Shown here: in pieces, positions 8,825 through 19,300 of the stretch
Numbering within the stretch: position 1 is the first letter of the stretch
How the letters are laid out: every line of letters begins with the position of its first letter
Assembly: GCF_900116805.1 (NCBI RefSeq)
Contig: NZ_FPBV01000001.1
Span: 1 to 64,000 of the forward strand
Length of the DNA stretch: 64,000 bases
Direction: 5' to 3'
Origin: Paenalicyclobacillus macrosporangiidus
GTDB lineage: Bacteria; Bacillota; Bacilli; Alicyclobacillales; Alicyclobacillaceae
Made by a program: the position numbers and the translations under genes
Notes under the pieces: generated by a model
Told to the model about the DNA's origin: nothing
Seen by the model: the letters and a program-made list of their open reading frames with translations, nothing else
Database searches by the model: none

Positions 8825-9636
8825 GCAGCATTCCCATGACATCGGGTATCCAGCGTCCGCTCAGGAATCGTACGAGCTTCCGGCAGACGTTGAGCCAATC
8901 CTTCACCATGGCCTATCGCGGGCTGTTGAAGATCCGGAGGACGCCTGAACAACTGTTCGACGTGACGTTCCAACCCATCGTCTTCACGCTGATGTTCACG
9001 TACATCTTTGGCGGGGCGGTATCCGGGAATGTGCACAACTATCTGCCGATCATCATTCCCGGAATCCTGGTGCAGACCGTCATCACGACCTCGATTGTCA
9101 CGGGTGTCCAACTGCGGGAGGACATGGACAAAGGCGTGTTCGATCGATTCAAGTCCCTGCCCATCGCCCGCATCGCGCCCTTGGCGGGCGCCCTGTTGGC
9201 CGACACCGTCCGGTACACCATCGCGACGGTGCTCACCTTGGTCATGGGATACATCATCGGCTATCGGCCTGGAGGCGGTCTCCTGAACACGGTCATCGCA
9301 GGGATTCTGGTGATGGCGTGCTCATGGGCGGTCAGCTGGATCTTTGCCTTCTTCGGCGTGATTGCGCGGACCGCGTCCAGCGTACAGGGAATTTCGATGC
9401 TCATCCTGTTTCCTCTGACGTTCCTGTCGAACGCATTGGTGCCCGTGAATACCATGCCGCACTGGCTTCAGTGGTTCGTGAAGATCAATCCCCTCTCGCA
9501 TCTGATCACGGCGGTTCGCGATCTTGCGAATGCGGGGACGGTCGGCAGCGATCTCGTCATTTCGCTCGTCGGAGCCGCCGTCATTGTGGTGATCTTCGCA
9601 CCGCTCACGGTACGCGCCTACATGCGGCGGACGTAA
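8821..9636 (+). CDS. ABC-2 type transporter permease (DrrB-like)
   Basis: This 271-residue protein has six predicted membrane helices (FDVTFQPIVFTLMFTYIFGG, LPIIIPGILVQTVITTSI, YTIATVLTLVMGYIIGY, MACSWAVSWIFAFFGV, ISMLILFPLTFLSNALVPV and a last helix near 250). The segment LSNALVPVNTMPHWLQWFVKINPLSHLI is the conserved ABC-2 exporter motif. It is translationally coupled to the ATPase gene by a 4-nt overlap, and two copies should form the channel of one exporter. Confidence 0.9.
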   Translation: MSSIPMTSGIQRPLRNRTSFRQTLSQSFTMAYRGLLKIRRTPEQLFDVTFQPIVFTLMFTYIFGGAVSGNVHNYLPIIIPGILVQTVITTSIVTGVQLREDMDKGVFDRFKSLPIARIAPLAGALLADTVRYTIATVLTLVMGYIIGYRPGGGLLNTVIAGILVMACSWAVSWIFAFFGVIARTASSVQGISMLILFPLTFLSNALVPVNTMPHWLQWFVKINPLSHLITAVRDLANAGTVGSDLVISLVGAAVIVVIFAPLTVRAYMRRT

Positions 9637-9693
9637 GCCGTACGCGACGGCAAACACCGGCAGCACCATGCACAGGATTCGTCCGGGAGAGCG

Positions 9694-9729
9694 AGGGACC
9701 GCAGACCTCTGTGGAGGTTGGCGGTCCCT
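9694..9729. terminator. hairpin between convergent genes, probable bidirectional terminator
   Basis: AGGGACCGC (9694-9702) and GCGGTCCCT (9721-9729) form a perfect 9-bp stem, with a smaller nested GACCTC/GAGGT hairpin inside. It lies between the ends of the ABC permease gene and the histidine kinase gene. There is no clear T-run on either side. Confidence 0.5.
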
Positions 9730-9749
9730 CTGCGCTGTGCGTCGAAGAA

Positions 9750-10916
9750 CTATGAGGGGCCGGATTCTGAAGGACGAATGGGCAAACGAACGGCAAACGT
9801 CGTACCCACGCCTACCTGGCTCTCGACGTCGATCTCCCCGTGGTGCATGTCGACGATTTTCTTCACGATGGAAAGACCCAAGCCGCTTCCGCCGCCGCTG
9901 CGGGCTTTGTCGGCTTTGTAAAACCGCTCAAAGATGCGGACGAGTTCCTCATTCTTCATGCCGATCCCGGTATCTCGCACGCAAACTTCTGCCCACTTGT
10001 CATCCATCGTTTGCGCCGAGATGAAAATACTTCCCTGTGGCGGAGTGAATTTGATGGCGTTGGAGAGCAGGTTAATCCAGATGTGGTTGACCAGGTCTTT
10101 GTCCGCCTCAATTTCGATGTGAGGCAAGGAGAGGTCAATTTCCAGGGACTTCTGCGTCCACATGGGTTCGAGGGACAACACCACATTCCGGATTTGCCGA
10201 TCCAGCCTGAAGCGTTCGGGAGAAAACGGATGATATCCCGATTCGAGGGAAGTCAGCTTCAGCAGATTGTCGCCGAGCCTCGACAACCGCTTGCTCTCGG
10301 CCTCGATGATGCTCAGATAATGCTGCCGCTGCTCCGGGGACAAGTTCTCGTTTTTCAAGACGTCGATAAATCCGGAAATCGACGTCAGCGGTGACTGAAT
10401 CTCATGGGACACGTTGGAGATGAACTCCTGACGCATCGCTTCCAATTGAGCCAGTTCCTTCGCCATGTTGTTGATGGTGTGTACCAGTTGCCGAAACGGG
10501 TGATTCCCGCCGCCCGGTTCGTGTACCTGGTTGACGTCGATGTGGATGTTAAAATTCCCCTTCGCCATCTGGCGCATGGCGTCCAACAGGGAGTGCCAAA
10601 ACGCGTGTTGCTTCGGAGCGGTGATTTTCCCTATCACAACGCCTGTTGTCAGCAGCAGCAACCAAGCTGCGATGACCGATGTCATGTACACGACGTACGC
10701 TTTTGGCTGCATGCCAAGCCATCCGTAAACGCCGGCCGCTGCGAAGTAGGCGAGGAAAAAGACGGCGAGGACGGCCATGAAGACCAAGGCGGACAACAAC
10801 ACGCGCAGGACAATGGATTTTTTTGAATCCGGACTTTGCGGGGACGGTGTGGCGGACGTGGGGTGTCCAGGATCCACCCGTGTGTTTTGTTGCCTTTGAC
10901 CGTCGCGGATACGCAC
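9750..10916 (-). CDS. sensor histidine kinase
   Basis: This 388-residue protein has two membrane helices (about residues 38-63 and 75-98), a HAMP-like segment and a HisKA domain with the phospho-acceptor in SNVSHEIQSPL. An ATPase domain follows (N-box INLLSNAIKFTPP, G1 DTGIGM, G2 GGGSGLGL). GTG 10916 is chosen: it lies 11 nt after GGAGG, whereas the ATG at 10925 sits almost on that site. The gene overlaps the stop of its response regulator, so the pair is co-translated. The outside loop between the helices is very short, which suggests sensing within the membrane. It is convergent with the DrrAB-like exporter, but a regulatory link is only inference. Confidence 0.9.
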   Translation of the reverse strand: MRIRDGQRQQNTRVDPGHPTSATPSPQSPDSKKSIVLRVLLSALVFMAVLAVFFLAYFAAAGVYGWLGMQPKAYVVYMTSVIAAWLLLLTTGVVIGKITAPKQHAFWHSLLDAMRQMAKGNFNIHIDVNQVHEPGGGNHPFRQLVHTINNMAKELAQLEAMRQEFISNVSHEIQSPLTSISGFIDVLKNENLSPEQRQHYLSIIEAESKRLSRLGDNLLKLTSLESGYHPFSPERFRLDRQIRNVVLSLEPMWTQKSLEIDLSLPHIEIEADKDLVNHIWINLLSNAIKFTPPQGSIFISAQTMDDKWAEVCVRDTGIGMKNEELVRIFERFYKADKARSGGGSGLGLSIVKKIVDMHHGEIDVESQVGVGTTFAVRLPIRPSESGPS

Positions 10917-11590
10917 TATGAGCATACCTCCAGGCGATATCCGAGGCCGCGGACGGTGCGAATCGTAAAGGAACCATTGTCTTCGGGGAATCGATCCCGC
11001 AGCCGTTTGATGTGCACATCCACAGTCCGTTCGTCACCGTCGAAGTCGGAACCCCAGATGTCTTCAATCAATTGATCGCGCGACAACGTTTGCCCGGGAT
11101 AGCTGGCGAGTTTGAACAACAGCTCGAACTCCTTTCGCGGCAAGGATAGACTTTGCCCGCCGAACCTGACTTCAAACGTCTTTCTGTCCATGAACAACTC
11201 GCCGATCCGAATCACCTGCTCGGTGCTGATCCGGTACCTCCGCAGCAACGCTTTCACCCGCGCGACCAGCTCCGCGGGGTGGAACGGTTTCACCAGATAA
11301 TCGTCCGCTCCCAATTGCAAACCCTTGACCTTTTGGGGAGTTTCGCCCAGCGCCGTCAGCATCAGGACCGGCAGCGCGGACTCTTCCCGAATCCGCCGGC
11401 ACAATTCCCAGCCGTCGATCTTGGGCATCATGACGTCCAATATGACCATGTCCACTCTTTCACGGTCCAAGATGTCGAGCACCTGCAGACCGTCTGCAGC
11501 CTCCATCACCGAAAATCCGGCCTGCTTGAGGTACAGCGCAATCAATTCGCGAATGTGCTCATCGTCATCCACAACCAACACCGTCGTCAA
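10916..11590 (-). CDS. OmpR-family response regulator
   Basis: This 224-residue protein starts at TTG (LTTVLVVDDDEHI) with GAGGGG about 6 nt ahead; the longer frame to 11638 has no site. The receiver domain has the phosphorylated Asp in MVILDVMMPKIDGW and the conserved Thr and Lys (LMLTALG, YLVKPFHP). The C-terminal winged helix (SLSLPRKEFELLFKLASYPG, VDVHIKRLRDRF, IRTVRGLGYRLE) is OmpR/PhoB type. It forms a two-component system with the kinase encoded immediately downstream. Confidence 0.92.
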   Translation of the reverse strand: MTTVLVVDDDEHIRELIALYLKQAGFSVMEAADGLQVLDILDRERVDMVILDVMMPKIDGWELCRRIREESALPVLMLTALGETPQKVKGLQLGADDYLVKPFHPAELVARVKALLRRYRISTEQVIRIGELFMDRKTFEVRFGGQSLSLPRKEFELLFKLASYPGQTLSRDQLIEDIWGSDFDGDERTVDVHIKRLRDRFPEDNGSFTIRTVRGLGYRLEVCS

Positions 11591-11732
11591 GGTTGCCCCT
11601 CGCCCCCTCCTACAGGTCCATCGTACCAAGCCATCCACCGGGCGGCAATCGGGTTCGACCGGATGCCTGGATGCCGGGTTTCCGTGGGCGGGGACCTGCG
11701 GTAAGATCGGGATCGAGAGAGGAGAGTGCCAG

Positions 11733-13718
11733 ATGAGAATAGAGGATCTCTTTCAAATTGCCACGTGGGGCCAGCTTGCGTTTGATCCTGTGCGCCCGAG
11801 GCTTTACTTCAGTGAATCTCGCCCGGACAAACGGACGAACAAGATGCATCAACGGATCATGATGCTGGATGTGTCGGCGGGCACGCCGACTCCAATCGCG
11901 TTGACGAACGGCCCCTCGGATCTCCGGCCGCTGCCCTCGCCGGACGGCCGATGGCTCGCCTTTTTGTCCCGCAGATCCGGCAGTGCCCAAGTCTGGTGCC
12001 TCCCGCTTCGGGGCGGAGAGCCGACGCAGCTCACCTCCATCCAGGGTGGCGTGAAGGACTTTGTTTGGTCTCCGGACAGTCAGGGGCTGGTTGTGGTCGC
12101 GCACATCGAAGAGGGAAAAATCCGGAAAGAATCAAAACCTTGCGATCCTGGCCCGGACGCGTCCGATGCCGAGCTTGAACAGTATTACAACCGCGATGTC
12201 AAACGCATCAAGCACCAGTATTACAAACTGGACGGTGAAGGTTTCTTTGACAACGGCCGCGACCAGTTGGTCTGGGTACCGCTCGAGGGGGATCCGGAGC
12301 TGCTGACCAGCGGCAAAGACCATTTCGGAGGCCCGGTCTTCTCGCCGGACGGTGAACGTCTGTTCTGCCTGCACCGCGATTACGATCCCGAGGGCCCCCA
12401 TCCCGGCATCACCCACGTGGAGCAGCTTTCGTGGAAGACGCGTGAGTGGACGCGGGTGCCGCTTCCAGACTGGTCCATCGGCGGTCTGCAGGTGTCGCCC
12501 GATGGCAAGCATCTCGCGTTCTATGCGGACAAGCCGGAGGAAATGGGCTACGGTTTGACGACATTGTACCGCTGGGATCTCGCGAACGGCGTGCTCACGG
12601 ACTTGTCGAGTCATTTGGACCGGCATGTCGGGGACGAGAGTTCGACGGACGTGCCGGCGCTCTCCACGGCAAAGCCCGTGTGGCGCGGGGACCAGGTTCT
12701 CATGCTCCTGTCGGACGAAGGCCGCGTGACCCTCGCGTCGTTTGGTGTTGGTCGTCAGGTCACCCGGCTCTGGGACGAGAAGCGTGTCGTCTATGATTTT
12801 GCGGTCAAAGGGGACGAGGTTGCACTGGCCATCTCCGATCCCACTCACCCGTCCGGCATTGTCCTGGCCCGCCTCGGGGAAGCGGAGCAGCCGGCCATCT
12901 GGGCGCCGACTCCCTGGGCGGACGATGCCGAAGCCAACGGTCCGGTGGCGCCGGAGGAACTGTGGGCCACCGAATCGGACGGCACCCGCGTGCACACGTG
13001 GTGCATCCGTCCGAAAGGGGCGGGCAAGCATCCCGTCATTCTCGAGATCCACGGCGGGCCGATGGCCATGTACGGCTACCGGTATTTTCACGAGTTTCAG
13101 TGTCTGGTTCAGGCCGGGTATGCGGTGGTGTACACGAATCCGCGGGGATCGACGGGGTATGGCAAGCGTTTCTGCGACGTGATCATGGGACAATGGGGCG
13201 ACAAGGACTACCGCGATGTCATGGCCGGGCTGGACGCGGCTCTCGCGGCTTGGTCTGACCTGGACGGGGACAATCTGGGCGTGGCCGGCGGGAGTTACGG
13301 TGGCTTCATGGTCAATTGGATTGTCTCGCACACCCAGCGGTTCCGGGCGGCCGTGACGATGAGGTCGGTGGTCAACCGGTTCAGTGCGATGGGCTCCAGC
13401 GACATGGGCTGGCTCCGCGTCCGGCAATACGGGACCAAACCGTGGTGGGAAGAACCGGAACCGTACTGGCAGCAGTCGCCGCTTCGATACGCCTCGAACA
13501 TCCATACGCCGCTGCTCATCGAGCACCAGGAGAAGGACTTCCGCTTGCCCATCGAGCAGGCTGAGCAGCTGTACAGCGCGCTGAAGTACCTGGGGCGTAC
13601 GGTGGAAATGGTCCTCTACCCGGATGAATCGCACGGGATGAGCCGGACCGGGAAACCGTGGCATCGGGTGCATCGCTTGCGTACCATCATCGACTGGTTT
13701 GACCGGTACATGAAATAA
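11733..13718 (+). CDS. S9 family serine peptidase (acylaminoacyl/dipeptidyl peptidase type)
   Basis: This 661-residue protein has an N-terminal beta-propeller region with TolB-like repeats (LPSPDGRWLAFLSRRSG, FSPDGERLFCLHRD, VSPDGKHLAFYADKP) and a C-terminal alpha/beta hydrolase. The nucleophile is Ser521 in GGSYGGFMVNW. The Asp (EHQEKDFRLPIEQAEQLY) and His (YPDESHGMSRTGKP) of the triad are visible. There is no signal peptide, so it acts in the cytoplasm, cleaving short peptides or acyl-peptides. The ATG at 11733 has GAGAGGAGAG ahead; the open frame further upstream overlaps the response regulator gene antisense and is ignored. Confidence 0.92.
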   Translation: MRIEDLFQIATWGQLAFDPVRPRLYFSESRPDKRTNKMHQRIMMLDVSAGTPTPIALTNGPSDLRPLPSPDGRWLAFLSRRSGSAQVWCLPLRGGEPTQLTSIQGGVKDFVWSPDSQGLVVVAHIEEGKIRKESKPCDPGPDASDAELEQYYNRDVKRIKHQYYKLDGEGFFDNGRDQLVWVPLEGDPELLTSGKDHFGGPVFSPDGERLFCLHRDYDPEGPHPGITHVEQLSWKTREWTRVPLPDWSIGGLQVSPDGKHLAFYADKPEEMGYGLTTLYRWDLANGVLTDLSSHLDRHVGDESSTDVPALSTAKPVWRGDQVLMLLSDEGRVTLASFGVGRQVTRLWDEKRVVYDFAVKGDEVALAISDPTHPSGIVLARLGEAEQPAIWAPTPWADDAEANGPVAPEELWATESDGTRVHTWCIRPKGAGKHPVILEIHGGPMAMYGYRYFHEFQCLVQAGYAVVYTNPRGSTGYGKRFCDVIMGQWGDKDYRDVMAGLDAALAAWSDLDGDNLGVAGGSYGGFMVNWIVSHTQRFRAAVTMRSVVNRFSAMGSSDMGWLRVRQYGTKPWWEEPEPYWQQSPLRYASNIHTPLLIEHQEKDFRLPIEQAEQLYSALKYLGRTVEMVLYPDESHGMSRTGKPWHRVHRLRTIIDWFDRYMK

Positions 13719-13895
13719 GAGATACGGTTTGCCGCGGCTGGCCCAGCACCCTGGAAGGGGATTCGAAGGCACGCGACCGGACGGCCTGCTCCTGCGACGT
13801 CTGGCGACGAGCGTGCCGGGATGGCAGCCTGTCCTGGGTGCGGGCCAGCATTCGGCAACGCGGGTTCGTCTGGACGTGATGCGGCCAAAGTTGTT

Positions 13896-15263
13896 TTACG
13901 AAGTCCCGGCAACTTGCGATCCCGCAGGTGGAGCTGGAGTGTCTTCCGGGTTGTAACCGATATTCCCGAAGTTGCGCAGGGCAAGGTTGTATCCGATATT
14001 GCGAATGATGTTCCACCACAGGCCGGTTCGAGACTTCCACATCCGCTCAAAGATGGAAGAGGCAGAGTAAAACTGTCGTGCGGCCCACTCGGTCCCCATC
14101 AACAATTCCTCCGGGGACATTTGCGCGGGCTGGAAGACGACGTGCTTTTTCCCGTCGTACTTGGACCAATCCCGGGTGAGAATTCTTCCTTCCGCGTCCA
14201 GACGCCGGAACAAGGGCGTGTTCGGGAAGGGGACCAACACGCTGATGGTTGCGGAGTCCAAGCCGATCTCTTTGTAAAACTCCACGGTTCGGCGAAAGAT
14301 GCTCTTGTCGTCGCCGTCGAAGCCAAACACGGTCCCCGCCTGCACCGCAATCCCGTCATAGTGGAATCTGCGCAGGACTTCCCTGTATTCTTCCACTTTG
14401 TTGTGACGTTTGTTCGATCCGTTCAGGCTCTCCTGCGAAATGGTCTCCAGCCCGAGGAAGAGCGCTTTACATCCACTCTTTGCGGCCAGTTCCATAAACT
14501 CGTCATCAAAGGCCACGTCGTGGGTGGCCTGGCTGGTCCACCAGCGTTTGAACGGAGCGATGGCTCGGAACAGGGATTTGGCATACTCCCGATTGGCTCC
14601 GATGTTGTCATCCCAAAAGATCAGGGCTTTGCCCGGCATCACCTTCACTTCTTCGACGATTTCATCGATCGGCCGGTAGCGCATTCTGCGCTGGTACATG
14701 GCAGGAATGGTGCAGTAATCACAGGCGAATGGACAGCCCCGCGTGGCGATGGTAATGCCCTTGCCGTACACGCGCCCTTTGATCAAGTCCCAACGCGGGT
14801 GGGGCATGTTTTTCAAGTCCGGCAAGTGGGTGCATCTGTAAAACGGCTTCAGGGTGCCTTGTTCCACGTCCTGTACAAGGACCGGCCAAACCGTCTCCCC
14901 TTCACCGATGACCACTGCATCCGCGTGTTCCTTGACTTCCTCCGGCATGAGGGTGGCGTGAGGTCCGCCGATGACCGTGGGGATCCCGCGGGATCGGAAT
15001 CGCTCCGAAATGGCATAGGCGTGCGGGGCGGCGGGCGTGTTGGCGGTGATGCCGACGAGATCGACATCGATGTTGAAGTCAATTTTCTGCACGATCTCGT
15101 CCACGTGAATCACGTTCCAGTGTTCCGGCGTGTACGCGGCGATGAGAGGCATGGTCAATTGCGGGAAGCGGATCAGTCTTCGGTGACGAACATATCTGGA
15201 CTCTGCGGATTCGGCGGTAATGAGTAACACCCGTCGCCTGTTGGATGTCTGTCGTTTGTGCAT
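13896..15263 (-). CDS. B12-binding domain radical SAM protein
   Basis: This 455-residue protein has an N-terminal cobalamin-binding Rossmann region (about residues 25-140: MPLIAAYTPEHWNVIHVDE, VDLVGITANTPAAPHAY, IPTVIGGPHATLMPEEV) and a radical SAM barrel. The cluster cysteines are in RGCPFACDYCTIP (CxxxCxxC). The family includes class B methylases and the HpnJ/HpnR hopanoid enzymes. Alicyclobacilli make hopanoids, so a lipid-modifying role is thinkable, but nothing in this sequence settles the substrate. AAGGGG lies 6 nt before the ATG. It stands alone on its strand. Confidence 0.85.
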   Translation of the reverse strand: MHKRQTSNRRRVLLITAESAESRYVRHRRLIRFPQLTMPLIAAYTPEHWNVIHVDEIVQKIDFNIDVDLVGITANTPAAPHAYAISERFRSRGIPTVIGGPHATLMPEEVKEHADAVVIGEGETVWPVLVQDVEQGTLKPFYRCTHLPDLKNMPHPRWDLIKGRVYGKGITIATRGCPFACDYCTIPAMYQRRMRYRPIDEIVEEVKVMPGKALIFWDDNIGANREYAKSLFRAIAPFKRWWTSQATHDVAFDDEFMELAAKSGCKALFLGLETISQESLNGSNKRHNKVEEYREVLRRFHYDGIAVQAGTVFGFDGDDKSIFRRTVEFYKEIGLDSATISVLVPFPNTPLFRRLDAEGRILTRDWSKYDGKKHVVFQPAQMSPEELLMGTEWAARQFYSASSIFERMWKSRTGLWWNIIRNIGYNLALRNFGNIGYNPEDTPAPPAGSQVAGTS

Positions 15264-15347
15264 TTCAAACCCCTTCGTTCCTTCTTGTATCCATGATACT
15301 ATAAATTAAGCAAATTACGGAACTCACTGAGCGTTTGGAGGGAAATG

Positions 15348-15434
15348 ATGAAGGCCGGCTTTTGGATTGCATGGGATAGGGAGAAGCGTGGTTGGAACGA
15401 TCACGTCGCGAAGACAAGAGTGGTCCGGGTTTAG
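15348..15434 (+). CDS. possible 28-residue peptide
   Basis: A GGAGGG site (15337-15342) precedes ATGATG and a short frame that begins MKAGFWIAWDREKRGW and ends at TAG 15434. A TATAAA box lies upstream at about 15299-15304. It resembles no family I know and may be chance. Confidence 0.2.
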   Translation: MKAGFWIAWDREKRGWNDHVAKTRVVRV

Positions 15435-15553
15435 CCTGCGAACGATGATGGAGGGGCCACAGTGGGGTTTGGGCCAAAATAATTTGCTCTGGCGGTGAAT
15501 AGGTTGACAGCAGGCGGCGGGGATTGTCCGCGCTCGGCAAGGAGGCTCCGTAC

Positions 15554-16093
15554 ATGCTGGCCCGTCTGCGATTCACCGCGAGAACGTGCATGATCCTGTG
15601 CTACCTGATTGGGCAGGTATCGATATTGTGTTGGCTCTATCCGCCTCCGCGACCCACGCGGGGCATGGGTTTGCAGATGATGGATTTGTTGGTGTTGTCC
15701 GCAGTGACCATCGGTATTGTCTACGAGTGGTTCAAGGTTCTCCCTCGGGCGAGCATTCGTCAGGCGGTGCTGTTCATGTTGTCCATCATCTTTCAGGTGG
15801 TGGAACTGTTTGCGTTCGCCTATTACCTGATTGTCTGTGTGAATCCGGCGTCGTTTTCCATGCCTGACGGGACGTTTGCCGGGCCGCACCGGTTCGGGCA
15901 CGGGTACGAATTCCTGTACTACAGCGTGACCACCTTTACAGGTACCGGGTACGGCGATGTGACCCCTGCATCGGCGATGGCCAAAGAGTTTGCCTCCACG
16001 GAAATGCTGGTGGGCTGGATCATGAGCACGTTGATGATGGCTTTGCTCGGATCGAAGATTTCACAACTCTTCTTCAGGCGGCGGGGAAGGTAG
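15554..16093 (+). CDS. potassium channel family protein
   Basis: This 179-residue membrane protein has four hydrophobic helices (CMILCYLIGQVSILCWL, LLVLSAVTIGIVYEWF, AVLFMLSIIFQVVELFAF, LVGWIMSTLMMALLGSKI). A pore loop before the last helix carries the selectivity filter TGTGYGD. There is no cytosolic RCK/TrkA domain, so gating is not by NAD or nucleotide binding within this chain. ATG 15554 follows AAGGAGG by 8 nt and is preferred to TTG 15524. It ends 244 bp before cas12b on the same strand, but structured DNA separates them. Confidence 0.85.
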   Translation: MLARLRFTARTCMILCYLIGQVSILCWLYPPPRPTRGMGLQMMDLLVLSAVTIGIVYEWFKVLPRASIRQAVLFMLSIIFQVVELFAFAYYLIVCVNPASFSMPDGTFAGPHRFGHGYEFLYYSVTTFTGTGYGDVTPASAMAKEFASTEMLVGWIMSTLMMALLGSKISQLFFRRRGR

Positions 16094-16103
16094 TGGGGGC
16101 AGC

Positions 16104-16192
16104 GGCAGATGTTTGCCAGCCCATGGTCCATGGGGGATCCCCCTCACCATCTGCCCGAGCCGGCCGAGGGCCACACCTTTGTGGGCCCACAA
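16104..16192. other. nested palindromes between the K+ channel gene and cas12b
   Basis: GGCAGATG (16104-16111) pairs with CATCTGCC (16148-16155) around a perfect 12-bp palindrome GGGGGATCCCCC (16132-16143). A second perfect palindrome TTGTGGGCCCACAA lies at 16179-16192. They may terminate the channel transcript or bind a regulator of cas12b. No T-run follows either. Confidence 0.6.
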
Positions 16193-16337
16193 GGAGCGGG
16201 CGCCTCAGGCCGCATTTTCGTGGTATCTCCAGGGGTGGCAAGGTTTTTGATGTTTGAAATTTGAGATTCAAGGTAGGATCTGGACAAGCTGCGGAGAAAT
16301 GAAGGTTTACCCACGACGGACAGGGTGAGGGATGAAC

Positions 16338-19300
16338 GTGGCCGTGAAATCCATCAAGGTCAAGCTGATGTTGGGTCACCTCCCGGAAATCCGGGAAGGG
16401 CTGTGGCACCTGCACGAGGCAGTCAACTTGGGAGTTCGCTACTACACGGAATGGCTGGCCCTCCTGCGCCAGGGAAACCTGTACCGGCGAGGCAAGGATG
16501 GTGCGCAGGAGTGCTACATGACGGCGGAGCAGTGCCGGCAGGAGTTGCTCGTGCGGCTGCGGGATCGACAGAAGCGCAATGGGCATACCGGGGACCCGGG
16601 CACGGACGAGGAGTTGCTTGGCGTCGCCAGGCGGCTGTATGAGCTGTTGGTGCCGCAGTCCGTCGGGAAAAAGGGGCAGGCGCAGATGCTGGCCAGCGGT
16701 TTCCTGAGTCCATTGGCGGATCCGAAGTCCGAGGGAGGAAAGGGCACGTCCAAGTCTGGGCGCAAGCCGGCGTGGATGGGCATGAAGGAGGCCGGGGATT
16801 CGCGTTGGGTGGAGGCGAAGGCCCGGTACGAAGCCAATAAAGCGAAGGATCCGACGAAGCAGGTGATTGCGTCTCTCGAGATGTACGGCCTGAGGCCGTT
16901 GTTCGACGTGTTCACGGAGACGTACAAAACGATCCGCTGGATGCCGTTGGGCAAACATCAAGGCGTGCGCGCCTGGGATCGCGACATGTTCCAACAGTCC
17001 TTGGAACGCCTGATGTCCTGGGAATCCTGGAACGAACGCGTCGGGGCGGAGTTTGCCCGGTTGGTGGACCGGCGGGACAGGTTCCGGGAAAAGCACTTCA
17101 CCGGGCAGGAGCACCTGGTCGCGCTGGCGCAACGGCTGGAACAGGAGATGAAAGAAGCGTCGCCGGGGTTCGAGTCCAAATCCTCTCAGGCGCACCGGAT
17201 CACAAAGCGCGCGCTGCGGGGGGCGGACGGCATCATCGATGACTGGTTGAAGCTGTCTGAAGGGGAACCGGTGGATCGATTCGATGAGATCCTCCGGAAG
17301 CGTCAGGCCCAGAATCCTCGCAGGTTCGGATCCCATGATCTCTTCTTGAAGTTGGCGGAACCTGTCTTTCAGCCGCTGTGGCGGGAGGACCCAAGTTTCT
17401 TGTCGCGCTGGGCGTCGTATAACGAAGTGTTGAACAAACTCGAGGACGCGAAGCAGTTCGCCACCTTTACGCTGCCAAGTCCGTGCTCGAACCCGGTGTG
17501 GGCCCGGTTCGAGAACGCGGAGGGTACGAACATCTTCAAATACGACTTTCTCTTCGACCACTTCGGAAAGGGACGACACGGAGTTCGGTTTCAGCGGATG
17601 ATCGTGATGCGGGACGGCGTGCCGACCGAGGTGGAGGGGATTGTCGTGCCGATTGCACCCTCCCGGCAGTTGGACGCGCTCGCCCCCAACGACGCCGCGT
17701 CGCCGATTGACGTTTTCGTCGGCGATCCCGCGGCCCCGGGCGCATTTCGCGGACAGTTCGGGGGTGCGAAGATCCAGTACCGTCGATCGGCGCTGGTACG
17801 CAAAGGACGGCGCGAAGAGAAGGCGTACCTTTGTGGATTCCGCTTGCCGTCGCAACGCCGGACGGGGACGCCTGCCGACGACGCGGGCGAGGTGTTTTTG
17901 AACCTCAGCCTGCGCGTGGAGAGCCAGTCGGAGCAGGCAGGACGTCGCAATCCTCCCTATGCGGCCGTGTTTCACATTTCCGACCAAACCCGCCGCGTGA
18001 TCGTGAGATATGGCGAAATTGAGCGGTATCTGGCGGAGCACCCGGACACCGGCATCCCGGGGTCACGGGGGCTCACGAGCGGCCTGCGTGTGATGAGCGT
18101 AGACCTGGGATTGCGGACGTCCGCCGCTATCTCGGTGTTTCGCGTGGCGCACAGGGACGAGCTCACGCCCGATGCGCATGGACGCCAGCCCTTCTTTTTC
18201 CCCATTCATGGTATGGACCATCTCGTCGCCCTCCATGAGCGCTCCCACCTCATCCGCCTGCCGGGTGAGACGGAGTCCAAGAAAGTTCGCAGCATCCGGG
18301 AGCAGAGGCTGGATCGGTTGAACCGGCTGCGGTCCCAGATGGCGTCGTTGCGGCTACTCGTTCGAACCGGGGTCCTGGATGAGCAGAAACGGGATCGCAA
18401 CTGGGAACGCCTTCAGTCCTCCATGGAACGCGGCGGAGAGCGGATGCCATCCGATTGGTGGGACTTGTTCCAAGCACAGGTGAGGTATCTGGCTCAGCAT
18501 CGGGATGCTTCCGGCGAGGCGTGGGGGCGGATGGTACAGGCGGCAGTCCGCACCTTATGGAGGCAACTGGCCAAGCAGGTGCGCGACTGGCGAAAAGAGG
18601 TCCGTCGGAATGCAGACAAGGTGAAGATCAGGGGAATTGCCCGGGACGTTCCAGGGGGCCATTCCCTTGCGCAGCTGGACTATCTCGAACGACAGTACCG
18701 GTTCTTGCGGAGTTGGAGCGCCTTCTCCGTGCAGGCCGGCCAGGTGGTCCGCGCCGAGCGGGATTCCCGCTTCGCCGTGGCGCTGCGGGAGCATATCGAC
18801 AACGGCAAGAAGGATCGGTTGAAGAAATTGGCGGATCGGATCCTCATGGAAGCCTTGGGATACGTGTACGTCACGGACGGCCGCCGCGCCGGACAGTGGC
18901 AGGCTGTGTATCCGCCTTGTCAGCTCGTGCTGTTGGAGGAGTTGAGCGAGTACCGGTTCAGCAATGACCGCCCGCCGAGCGAAAACAGTCAATTGATGGT
19001 GTGGAGCCACCGCGGCGTGTTGGAGGAGTTGATCCACCAGGCGCAGGTTCACGACGTGCTGGTGGGCACCATTCCGGCGGCGTTCTCGTCCCGGTTCGAT
19101 GCTCGGACGGGCGCACCGGGCATCCGGTGCAGGAGAGTGCCGTCGATCCCGCTGAAAGATGCCCCGTCCATCCCCATTTGGCTGTCTCACTATCTCAAGC
19201 AAACGGAACGGGACGCTGCTGCTCTGCGGCCGGGCGAGCTCATCCCGACCGGTGACGGGGAGTTTCTGGTGACCCCCGCGGGCCGCGGGGCATCCGGTGT

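Noticed and set aside
12132-13772. 546-codon minus-strand frame over the S9 peptidase gene
   Set aside because: Antisense shadow; the + strand has the catalytic triad and propeller motifs.
13821-15227. 468-codon plus-strand frame
   Set aside because: Shadow of the radical SAM gene, which has a clear CxxxCxxC motif on the minus strand.
16074-18041. 655-codon minus-strand frame over cas12b
   Set aside because: Antisense shadow of a well-supported gene.
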